Of a stretch of DNA of 11,125 bases, positions 1-6,725 are shown one piece after another (position 1 is the stretch's first letter; each line of letters opens with the position of its first letter). The stretch is from an uncultured Bacteroidota bacterium. Its GTDB lineage: Bacteria; Bacteroidota; Bacteroidia; Chitinophagales; Chitinophagaceae. The DNA is taken from positions 1 to 11,125 of the forward strand of contig CAMLEX010000097.1 in the NCBI GenBank assembly GCA_946479055.1. Reading direction: 5' to 3'. Under the pieces are notes generated by a model. The model saw only the letters and a list, made by a program, of their open reading frames with translations. It had not been told where the DNA came from and made no database searches. The position numbers were made by a program, and so were the translations under genes.

Positions 1-1929
1 ACTGCGTTCTGGGCTAACAACAGGATGTACCAGTATAAAAGAGTTCCTATGGGTGAAAAAGGCGTCGGTCGTTTTGCCGTACATAAACTCGGAAGTAAAA
101 TAAAATTAATAAGTAGACCTTGTAATGTTATCCTTGATGATAAAGGCAATTTTTTAAGAAAAGAGCTTTTGGATTATGAGATTAATATTGAAATAGATTG
201 GAAAATTTTCTCTCAATCTAAATATTTATCTGACGTTAACATAGAATATAATAAAAATACCGATCCAGAAAGTTTTTATTATAAGACCGATTCAGGAACA
301 TTTATTAAAGTTTCAGGGCTTAAAGAAATATGGAACCGAGGTATGGCCCGTCAGTTAAAACGTCATACTATTTCAATGGTATCTCCTAAAAATGATCCGC
401 AGAAATTTTTAATTGATTTGAATTTTAATAATAATTGGCTTGATAAATTTCCAGAAATTAATGAAGTGTTAGTGCAAGCTCCCTACAAACTTATAGCCAT
501 CCTGGACAGAAATTACAATTTAACTTTTGAGTATGAGTTCAAATTGGCTAATAATGATATGGTAGGATCGAATAAAATAAAGAATAATAAAGAGTACGAT
601 AAGAATATAATTGCATCTCTTCGCCCCCTTTTTAGAAATTATTATGCGGAAAAAGGATTTGAGACAGAAGCTATTGAGAGTATTCTTGAAACAAAAGCAG
701 TAGAGCCTCTTCCTTTTGGTGAGATTATGATTGAATTGTACTCTTACGATCTTGATGCTGCTTCTTTAAGGGACGTTACTTTTACTCCAGATATCTTAAA
801 GAAAACATTAAAGGATCATTACGGAATAAAAGTCTTTAAAGATGACTTGCGAGTTTATGATTATGGGGAACCAGGAAATGACTGGTTAGGACTAGATATT
901 AAACGTGTAAATAATAAAGAATGGTTTTCAAATAATCAAAACATTGGACTTGTTTATCTTGATTCTGAAACGTCCGGATCCCTTATTGAGAAAACTAATC
1001 GAGAAGGGTTTATAAATAACGAAAGTTTTGATTATTTTAAAATTGTTATTGAATTTATACTCATACAATTCAAAGTGGAACGACAGAAAGATCGTCAGAA
1101 ATGGATGAGGTTCAATAAAAAGGATTCAAATATTTCTTTCACTGATAGGGTGAACGATTTTGTGGCTTTAATTAATGATGCGGAGATTGATGATGAAAGT
1201 AAAAAACAAAAACTACTAGATGGAGCATCCAAAATAGGAAGCGAGTATGAGAAAGCGCAAGAAACTTTATTGATTCCGGCAGGTGTAGGGATGACTGCAT
1301 CAGTTGCCTTACATGAAATTGAAAAGCTTGTACCCCGCATGGAAGAAACTGTAGATATTGCCCCAGTTGACCAAATAAGAATAAGAAATCAGGTTGAAGA
1401 ACTTGACGAATATGTTTCCGGAATTTTATCCGTTTTAAAGCAAGCAGGCACTAAACCTGTTGATGTTAGAGATGCAATAAACCAAGCTATTAGTAATTAT
1501 CAGCTTAAGCTGCGGGTTCGAAAGATAAATGTGATAATTAATATCCAAGAAGACGTTGACACCATAAAATGTGATAAAAGGTACTTAGTAACTATGCTTA
1601 TGAATCTGATTGATAACAGTATTTATTGGCTTGATACTATTTATAAGGATGATAAAACCATATTAATTAAAGTTGTAAAAAGTAAGGAAGTTTCTCGTAT
1701 TATTATAGCTGATAATGGTCCCGGTTTTAAAGATAGCATAGAAGAGATTGTGACTCCATTCTTTTCGAGAAAAGAAGGAGGAATTGGGATAGGGATGTAT
1801 TTAATCGATACGATGATGATGAAATACGGGAAGCTTAAAATCTATACGGAAAATGGTGCAGCAGAAGTTGACGAATCGCTTAATGGAGCGATAGTTGAAC
1901 TAATTTTTAACAAAAATCAAGAAAATTAA
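1..1929 (+). CDS. Dual-GHKL ATPase, histidine-kinase-like sensor (5' partial)
   Basis: The reading frame is open to base 1 with no start, so the gene begins upstream; the Met at 25 is probably internal. Counting from that Met, GEKGVGRFAVHKLG (residues 10-23) is the glycine-rich ATP-lid motif of Hsp90/MORC-type GHKL ATPases; its N-box must lie upstream. About 400 unassigned residues follow. A kinase core comes next: a candidate phospho-acceptor His430 in ALHEIEKL, an N-box around N527-N531 (MNLIDNS), a G1 box DNGPG at 563-567, and a G2 box GGIGIG at 585-590. The protein therefore seems to contain two ATPase modules, one Hsp90-like and one histidine-kinase-like. No transmembrane segment is evident, so it is probably cytoplasmic. 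The stop is 1 base before the next gene, which encodes a receiver-like protein, fitting phosphotransfer between them. Domain identity is read from motifs; the signal sensed is unknown. Confidence 0.85.
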   Translation, partial: TAFWANNRMYQYKRVPMGEKGVGRFAVHKLGSKIKLISRPCNVILDDKGNFLRKELLDYEINIEIDWKIFSQSKYLSDVNIEYNKNTDPESFYYKTDSGTFIKVSGLKEIWNRGMARQLKRHTISMVSPKNDPQKFLIDLNFNNNWLDKFPEINEVLVQAPYKLIAILDRNYNLTFEYEFKLANNDMVGSNKIKNNKEYDKNIIASLRPLFRNYYAEKGFETEAIESILETKAVEPLPFGEIMIELYSYDLDAASLRDVTFTPDILKKTLKDHYGIKVFKDDLRVYDYGEPGNDWLGLDIKRVNNKEWFSNNQNIGLVYLDSETSGSLIEKTNREGFINNESFDYFKIVIEFILIQFKVERQKDRQKWMRFNKKDSNISFTDRVNDFVALINDAEIDDESKKQKLLDGASKIGSEYEKAQETLLIPAGVGMTASVALHEIEKLVPRMEETVDIAPVDQIRIRNQVEELDEYVSGILSVLKQAGTKPVDVRDAINQAISNYQLKLRVRKINVIINIQEDVDTIKCDKRYLVTMLMNLIDNSIYWLDTIYKDDKTILIKVVKSKEVSRIIIADNGPGFKDSIEEIVTPFFSRKEGGIGIGMYLIDTMMMKYGKLKIYTENGAAEVDESLNGAIVELIFNKNQEN

Positions 1930-1930
1930 T

Positions 1931-2653
1931 ATGATTATTGGACCACAAGTAGCATTTGTTGATGATGTTAAAAATCATATCGATCCTTTGGATAAGGTAT
2001 TAAAGGATCTTCATACTGGTACAGTTTTTTTCAATGCAAAACCAGAACTTTCGATTTATCCAGATAAACCTATTGAAACTATAAAGTTGCTATTCCTTGA
2101 TTTGTATTATAAAAAAGATTTTGATGCTGATTTATCAGCACAATGGGTGGCCTCTATTATTTCACCCAACAAAAGATACTCTTTAATTATATGGTCTCAG
2201 GATACACACCACGAAGCCGAACTTATTGCCAAGCTTGAGCAAATTGATTTAGCGCCGACTTATGTGGAGGCATGGCAAAAGACCGATTTTGACCCGGTTA
2301 AATTCAACTTTAAGGATAAAATAATCACTCTAATAAAAAAAATTTCTAACGACCAGTATATCCATGAAGAAGTGTTATATGGTGAAATCGTTGATATTGA
2401 GGAAGACGGAGTTCTTATAAACTGCCGGTTAGCTGTAGAATATCCTACTTACCAAGTCAGAAGATTTGACAAGGAGTTGCTGGCCAATATTGATAAACTA
2501 TCAATTGGAATTTATGTTAGACTTCATTTTTATACTAAACCAGGTGCACGTCTAATAGATATTTTTGAAGAAAAAAAGGACTTGAAAGAATTATTTAAGG
2601 AGCCTGATTTTTTTAAAGGATTAGAAGGAAATTCTTTTTTTATTGAAGGATAA
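1931..2653 (+). CDS. Receiver-like response protein with unknown C-terminal domain
   Basis: 240 residues. The N-terminal half looks like a divergent CheY-type receiver: an acidic pair D11-D12 after a hydrophobic strand (VAFVDD), a candidate phospho-acceptor D57 in LLFLDLYY, a strand ending in S89 (SLIIWS) where receivers carry Thr/Ser, and a possible conserved Lys at K117. The C-terminal part (about 145-215) is predicted beta-rich (GEIVDIEEDGVLINC, then YVRLHFYTKPGARLIDIFEE) and resembles a small barrel; I do not recognise the family. No helix-turn-helix is visible, so it is unlikely to be a standard transcription factor. It starts 1 base after the kinase-like gene and abuts the MBL hydrolase gene, so the three are almost certainly cotranscribed. 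A plausible role is relaying the kinase state to the hydrolase; this is inferred from gene order only. Confidence 0.7.
   Translation: MIIGPQVAFVDDVKNHIDPLDKVLKDLHTGTVFFNAKPELSIYPDKPIETIKLLFLDLYYKKDFDADLSAQWVASIISPNKRYSLIIWSQDTHHEAELIAKLEQIDLAPTYVEAWQKTDFDPVKFNFKDKIITLIKKISNDQYIHEEVLYGEIVDIEEDGVLINCRLAVEYPTYQVRRFDKELLANIDKLSIGIYVRLHFYTKPGARLIDIFEEKKDLKELFKEPDFFKGLEGNSFFIEG
2646..2650 (+). promoter_or_regulatory. Ribosome binding site deciding the MBL gene start
   Basis: AAGGA lies 7 bases before the ATG at 2658, inside the last codons of the preceding gene. It favours the ATG at 2658 over an in-frame TTG at 2643 that would overlap the upstream gene. The resulting N-terminus, MKITFKDVGQGDS, also starts directly on the first strand of the MBL fold. 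Confidence 0.6.
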
Positions 2654-2657
2654 TATA

Positions 2658-3647
2658 ATGAAAATTACGTTTAAAGATGTAGGCCAGGGTGATTCAATCC
2701 TACTGGAATGGCAAGAAGATGGTAATTCTAAAATTGGAATTATTGATTGCAATAAAAAAGACAAAACAAACCCTGTCCTTAATTATATTGATAATTCAGC
2801 CTATACCGAAATAGAATTTATTATTCTGTCACATCCACATAGTGACCATTACTCTGGCATGGTAGAACTATTGAATTTAATTGAGAAGAAAAAAATTACA
2901 GTTAAAAGTTTCGCCCATACTCTACATCTTTTAGGAACCGATTATTACCGCTATCTCAATCGGGTAGAAATTGATACCGAGGCCCTGAGCAACTTGCAGG
3001 ATCTGTTCGATAAAGTGCATTCATTAAAACAAACTGGAATTATTAAAATAATATCATTTATAGTTGAAAACTGGCAAATACAATTAACGGAAGGAATTAC
3101 AATGAAATGCCTTTCGCCAAGTTATAGTGAAGCTCAAAAATATATGGACACGGTCGACATGGAGCCTGTCACAAATAAAAAGGCCGCGAGTAAAAGTGCT
3201 AACTATCTTTCAACTCTTTTTAAGATTACTATTCAAGATAAATACTATCTCTTAACATCAGACAGCGAAATTCCAACATTTGAGAGACTTATTGCAGAGA
3301 ATACACATAAAAATTTGCAGAAGAAGGAACTAGGCATTTGTCAGCTTCCACATCATGGTTCTTCTAAAAATTATTACCCAGCATTTTGGGCGTTTATAAC
3401 CAAAAATAAAACTCCTCAAGCTATAGTGTCGGCAGGACTTAACGAAAAATACAAACATCCGCATTTTCCTGTATTAAAGGATTTTTATGAGCAAGCCTAT
3501 CAAATACATTCTACAAATATTGTTTACGGAATGGCAGAATATATTGATTATTTAAAACGCCTTTCAGACATTACGTCTAAATTAGATACTTTTAGCGTAT
3601 TAGTAAGTACACACACTGGCGGGGATAAAAGTTTCAATTTACTATGA
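2658..3647 (+). CDS. ComEC/Rec2-like metallo-beta-lactamase-fold hydrolase
   Basis: 329 residues from the ATG at 2658. The opening strand, DVGQGDSILLEW, is the signature of ComEC/Rec2-type MBL domains. The metal-binding motif HPHSDH follows (H59, H61, D63, H64), then LLTSDSE (Asp ligand), LPHHGSSKNYY (His ligand; the HHGS of ComEC relatives), and a late SAGLNEKYKHPHFPVL carrying the final His-Pro. All expected metal ligands appear present, so it is probably an active di-metal phosphodiesterase or nuclease-like enzyme. There is no signal peptide or transmembrane region, so it is a free-standing cytoplasmic MBL protein and not the DNA-uptake channel ComEC. As the last gene of the kinase/receiver operon it is the natural effector candidate. 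Substrate (nucleic acid, nucleotide or other) cannot be told from sequence. The first array repeat begins about 25 bases after its stop. Confidence 0.85.
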   Translation: MKITFKDVGQGDSILLEWQEDGNSKIGIIDCNKKDKTNPVLNYIDNSAYTEIEFIILSHPHSDHYSGMVELLNLIEKKKITVKSFAHTLHLLGTDYYRYLNRVEIDTEALSNLQDLFDKVHSLKQTGIIKIISFIVENWQIQLTEGITMKCLSPSYSEAQKYMDTVDMEPVTNKKAASKSANYLSTLFKITIQDKYYLLTSDSEIPTFERLIAENTHKNLQKKELGICQLPHHGSSKNYYPAFWAFITKNKTPQAIVSAGLNEKYKHPHFPVLKDFYEQAYQIHSTNIVYGMAEYIDYLKRLSDITSKLDTFSVLVSTHTGGDKSFNLL

Positions 3648-3672
3648 TATACACCGTAGAAATTTTTTATCC

Positions 3673-3984
3673 CCCCGTTGTCCTGAGAATGTTGAATAAA
3701 TAAAAAATGTTGAATGGTTGTGCGGAGATTGTATCTCCGCAGCAGCGGCAAAGAGGCTGTCAAAACCAGCAATTACAGACCTTCAAAAAGATTTTCTGAA
3801 TACACAGTCCGCTTTTTGAAGTCTCCGACTTTGCAATTATACGCAGATGGTTTCCGACCACACTTTGCTTGCAGGGTGAATTGTACTAACGACAATCCAA
3901 AATGTATAGCGTCAATTGCTTAATTTTCAATGGTGCAATTTTTTTATATATTGCAAGTAATAACAGCCATCGACGTGTTGTGCG
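3673..3984 (+). repeat. Array repeat copy R1 (full length)
   Basis: First copy, filling most of the 386-base gap between the MBL gene and the beta-lactamase-like gene. It starts at CCCCGTTGTCCTGAGAATG, has stops in three frames at 3693-3703, and carries a 9-bp perfect hairpin (arms TGCGGAGAT 3721-3729 and ATCTCCGCA 3733-3741, loop TGT). Further in are a TTCCGACCACACTTTGC block, a degenerate hairpin around 3878-3898, and arms TGCAAT/ATTGCA at 3934-3939 and 3950-3955. It ends with GTAATAACAGCCATCGACGT then GTTGTGCG. It lacks the CCCGAAGTGTCGGG hairpin seen in R3 and R5 (only TGAATGGTTG remains). An open frame from 3902 crosses its 3' end but is not counted as coding. Confidence 0.95.
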
Positions 3985-4033
3985 TCATGGCAAGCGAACA
4001 GACCAAAGTTCAAACAGACCTTATCAAACCGAA

Positions 4034-5587
4034 ATGAATAAACTATTTATATTTCTTTGTCTACTTCCCGACTTAATTTTTGCACAGCAACAAGACACGG
4101 ATTCTGTTGACGCTTTTATTGCAAAACAGGTTCAGGATTATAAAGTGCCAGGGCTTGCAATTGGAATTATTAAAGGCAATAAAGTGGTTTTCAAAAAAGG
4201 CTATGGTGTTACAAGCACTTTGGACAGTATTCCGGTAACAACACAAACTATTTTTCCATTGTCGTCTTGTACAAAGGCATTCACAGCAGCAGCAATGGCT
4301 GTCCTGGTTGATGAAGGGAAAATCAACTGGACTGACAAAGTGATAAAATTTCTGCCCGACTTTAAATTGAGTGACCCATGGATAACTAAAGAATTAACTA
4401 TTAGCGATATATTAAGCCACAGGTCTGGCTTAAATTCTTATGACGGCGATTTGCTTTGGTACGGAACAAGCTATACAAAGAAAGAAATTGTAAACAAAAT
4501 TCAATATTCACCAATAAAAAACAATTTCCGACTTGATTTTGGCTATCAAAATGTTATGTATTTAGTTGCAGGACTGGTTATAGAAGCAGTTTCTGGAAAG
4601 GCTTATGATGAGTTTATAAAAGAAAAGCTATTGAAACCTTTGTCTATGAGAAAGACATCTACAAGTGTTTTAGAAATGCAGAAGGAAAAAGACTATGCAC
4701 AACCACATTTAAAAAATAAACCGATCAAACTGGTAAACATGGACAACATAGCACCAGCAGGTGCAATAAACTCTAACATTGATGAAATGATGAAGTGGAT
4801 GCAAATGTGGATTGGACAAGGACGAATTAACGATACAATAATCATCAATGAAAATTCCTTTGAAACTATAACAACTATTAAAACTTTAACATCGGGTACA
4901 ACTGAAAAAGGTTATGGGTTCGGCTGGTACATAAACTATAAGGATGGAGAAAAGGTTTTGAACCATGATGGAGGAATGCCTGGCTATAAATCAAGTGTTG
5001 TGCTGTTTCCGAAAAGTGGTGATGCCATCGTTATTTTGACCAATAAAATTTCACCAATCAGCGACCAGCTGATAGGTGTTATAAGAGAGTATTTGACCAA
5101 ACCAGGGAAACTAAACTGGTTTCAAGCAGACAAAAATATGTCGCGTAAAAGCTCCGTTTATATATGGGACAAAGAAAGAGAAGACGTTAGTAAACTCCAG
5201 TCCACTATACCAAACATAGCAAACTATGAAGGCGAATATGAAGACAACATATATGGCAAGGCAAGCATTAGAAATGAAAACGGAAACGCAGTTCTTGAAT
5301 TATTACCTGCAAAAGAATTATTTACTGGTAATTTGTATTACCTGGGCAAAGACAAATTTAAAATTATCTTTAATGATGGATTTATTCCGGTAGGGGAAAT
5401 TATTTTTGAACAGCGTGCAGACAAAAAAATAAAAGGTTTTAAAATGAATATTGAGACGGGCGACTTTCATTTTGAAGACTTGTACTTTGAAAAAACAATA
5501 AAGGGTGACTGCAAAACTAAATTCATATTTCGTGACGGAAAGCTACGCCCCTCCGTTCCCGTTAATTTGTCTACCAACGAAAATTGA
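4034..5587 (+). CDS. Secreted serine beta-lactamase-family hydrolase with DUF3471
   Basis: 517 residues from the ATG at 4034. Residues 1-18 (MNKLFIFLCLLPDLIFAQ) are a signal peptide, so the product is probably periplasmic. The class C beta-lactamase/penicillin-binding-like fold shows all three catalytic elements: SCTK (nucleophile S78, K81), YQN (Y171-N173), and HDGG at 311-314 in the place of the KTG box. LSHRSGL (127-133) is also typical. Residues about 395-488 form a DUF3471-like beta domain (YEGEYEDN... FEDLYFEK). Relatives are mostly esterases or peptidases, so antibiotic resistance should not be assumed. The upstream in-frame extension to 3902 lies in R1 and is rejected because the signal peptide begins at 4034. 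The last ~29 residues look like a non-native tail, and the stop TGA aligns with the stop block of repeat R2. Confidence 0.9.
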   Translation: MNKLFIFLCLLPDLIFAQQQDTDSVDAFIAKQVQDYKVPGLAIGIIKGNKVVFKKGYGVTSTLDSIPVTTQTIFPLSSCTKAFTAAAMAVLVDEGKINWTDKVIKFLPDFKLSDPWITKELTISDILSHRSGLNSYDGDLLWYGTSYTKKEIVNKIQYSPIKNNFRLDFGYQNVMYLVAGLVIEAVSGKAYDEFIKEKLLKPLSMRKTSTSVLEMQKEKDYAQPHLKNKPIKLVNMDNIAPAGAINSNIDEMMKWMQMWIGQGRINDTIIINENSFETITTIKTLTSGTTEKGYGFGWYINYKDGEKVLNHDGGMPGYKSSVVLFPKSGDAIVILTNKISPISDQLIGVIREYLTKPGKLNWFQADKNMSRKSSVYIWDKEREDVSKLQSTIPNIANYEGEYEDNIYGKASIRNENGNAVLELLPAKELFTGNLYYLGKDKFKIIFNDGFIPVGEIIFEQRADKKIKGFKMNIETGDFHFEDLYFEKTIKGDCKTKFIFRDGKLRPSVPVNLSTNEN

Positions 5588-5890
5588 AAAAATAAAAAGG
5601 ATGAACGGTTCCCGAAGTGTCTGGACAAGTACTGCGGAGATTGTATTTCCGCAGCAGCCTCAAAGGGGCTGTCAAAACCAGCAATTGCAGTCCTGCAAAA
5701 GATTTTCTGAAATACACAGTCCGCTCTGGAGCCCCCGACTTCGCAGTTTCTATGCTGATGGATTCCAACCACACTTTACTTGCCGGGTGGATTGTTCTAA
5801 CGACAATCTAAAAATGTATAACATCAATTGCTTAATTTTCAATGGTGCAGTTTTTATATATTGCGGGGTAATAACAGCAATCAGCGTGTA
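5579..5890 (+). repeat. Array repeat copy R2 (near full length)
   Basis: Occupies the 340-base gap between the beta-lactamase-like and SRPBCC genes. Its 5' edge is diverged and overlaps the preceding gene; the TGA stop of that gene aligns with the repeat's stop block. The copy has GGTTCCCGAAGTGTC (this hairpin is disrupted by CTGGAC), then the hairpin arms TGCGGAGAT (5633-5641) and ATTTCCGCA (5645-5653), where a C-to-T change leaves a G-U pair. Arms at 5789-5796 and 5802-5809 form the GGATTGT hairpin, and the conserved leader block with ATATATTGC precedes GTAATAACAGCAATCAGCGT. The last core diverges to GTGTAAG in place of GTGTTGTG. Confidence 0.93.
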
Positions 5891-5927
5891 AGTGGTAATG
5901 CTCGAAAAATTCCAAAGTAGTACTGTA

Positions 5928-6368
5928 ATGACAGACCAATTTTCAACAACCGTTACGATAAATTCCGAACCTCTTAAAATATGGACTGTTTTGACAAATC
6001 CTGAGGTAATGACCAAATGGATGGGTGAACCGGAAATGAAAGTAGAAGTAAATACAGACTGGAAAATCAATTCGCCAATTTTTATTCGTGGCTTTCATCA
6101 CGAAAAATTTGAAAACAAAGGAGTTGTGCTACAATACGACAAAGAAAAAATATTAAGCTATAGTCATCTGAGTTCTGTTTCCCACCTTCCAGACAAACCA
6201 GAAAATTATTCGATCCTCGAGTTTATTTTAACACCAGTTGACAAGAACACCCAATTGACCCTTAACATCAAAAACTTTCCGACAGAGATAATTCGTAAAC
6301 ATTTGGAATTTTATTGGAGAACGACCATCATAACAATAAAAAAAAGTGTGGAAAAACAAGTAGACTAA
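5928..6368 (+). CDS. AHSA1/SRPBCC-domain protein
   Basis: 146 residues from the ATG at 5928. The START-like (Bet v1) fold is recognisable: a first strand FSTTVTINSEP, helix LKIWTVLTNPEVMTKWMG (typical of the AHSA1/YndB group), then WKINSPIFIRGFHHEKFENKG, the strands GVVLQYDKEKILSYSHL and LEFILTPVDKNTQLTLNI, and a long C-terminal helix HLEFYWRTTIITIKKSVEK. Members bind small hydrophobic ligands or act as Hsp90 co-chaperone-like proteins; no catalytic residue can be assigned. It is cytoplasmic with no signal peptide. In-frame starts at GTG 5892 and ATG 5898 would add 10-12 residues lying just beyond R2; the 5928 start matches family N-termini better but has no clear Shine-Dalgarno site. It stands alone between R2 and R3. 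Confidence 0.85.
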   Translation: MTDQFSTTVTINSEPLKIWTVLTNPEVMTKWMGEPEMKVEVNTDWKINSPIFIRGFHHEKFENKGVVLQYDKEKILSYSHLSSVSHLPDKPENYSILEFILTPVDKNTQLTLNIKNFPTEIIRKHLEFYWRTTIITIKKSVEKQVD

Positions 6369-6375
6369 GCACAGC

Positions 6376-6702
6376 CCCCGTTGTCCTGAAAATGTTGAAT
6401 AAAAAAATGCTGAATGGTTCCCGAAGTGTCGGGACAAGTAGTGCGGAGATTGCATTTCCGCAGCAGCCTCAAAGAGGCTTTCAAAACCAGCAATTACAGT
6501 CCTGCAAAAAGATTTTTTGAAATACTCAGTCCGCCCTGAACCCTCCGACTTCGCAGTTTCTATGCTGATGGTTTCCAACCACACTTTACTTGCCGGGTGG
6601 ATTGTCCTAATGCCAATCCAAAATGTATAACATCAACTGCTTAATTTTCAATGGTGCAATTTTTTATATATTGCAGGTAATAACAGCAATCAGCGTGTTA
6701 TG
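6376..6702 (+). repeat. Array repeat copy R3 (full length)
   Basis: The best-preserved copy, filling the 357-base gap before the DNA glycosylase gene and starting 7 bases after the SRPBCC stop. In order it has CCCCGTTGTCCTGA, the TTGAATAAAA stop block, a TCCCGA/TCGGGA hairpin around 6419-6434, the TGCGGAGAT/ATTTCCGCA hairpin (6442-6450, 6454-6462), AGCCTC/GAGGCT, then GGATTG/CAATCC (6599-6604, 6614-6619) and TGCAAT/ATTGCA (6655-6660, 6670-6675). It ends GGTAATAACAGCAATCAGCG then TGTTATG. Confidence 0.95.
6640..6700 (+). promoter_or_regulatory. Conserved pre-gene leader of the repeat (candidate promoter/5' UTR)
   Basis: The AT-rich 3' end of the repeat (CTTAATTTTCAATGGTGCAA, then TTTTTTATATATTGCAGG) is among its most constant parts and always sits directly before a gene; equivalents are at 3920-3980, 5829-5889, 8261-8318 and 9407-9464. 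TAATTTTC is one base off the Bacteroidota -7 consensus TAnnTTTG, but I find no convincing TTTG -33 partner at the usual spacing. A shared promoter or leader is an inference from position, conservation and composition only. Confidence 0.3.
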
Positions 6703-6725
6703 AGCAAACCTAAGGCATAAAGTTT

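Noticed and set aside
1095..1340. Minus-strand frame opposite the kinase gene
   Set aside because: It lies wholly within a well-supported gene on the other strand and shows no recognisable domain.
2643..2657. TTG start for the MBL gene, five residues upstream
   Set aside because: The ATG at 2658 has AAGGA at proper spacing and begins directly at the conserved first strand of the fold.
3721..3741. Rho-independent terminator at the TGCGGAGAT hairpin
   Set aside because: The stem is good but no T-tract follows it; the downstream bases are GCAGCGGCAAAG. It is kept only as a structural hairpin of the repeat.
3902..4033. N-terminal extension of the beta-lactamase-like gene into R1
   Set aside because: The extension is repeat sequence, and a clear signal peptide begins at the ATG at 4034.
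5571..5774. Minus-strand open frames with similar peptides (MWLE-S/T-ISIETAKS, FEAAAEIQSPHYLSRHFGN) in several repeats
   Set aside because: They are translations of the repeat itself. Single-base indels between copies shift the frame, so the same DNA reads as different peptides in each copy; this is not the pattern of a conserved protein.
5505..5891. A 128-residue plus-strand open frame over R2
   Set aside because: It overlaps the end of the beta-lactamase-like gene and the non-coding repeat, shows no domain, and is not preserved in the other copies.
6376..6702. Canonical integron attC site
   Set aside because: No convincing RYYYAAC/GTTRRRY pair flanking an imperfect palindrome is seen, and the repeat is far longer than known attC sites. 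Only the layout resembles an integron.
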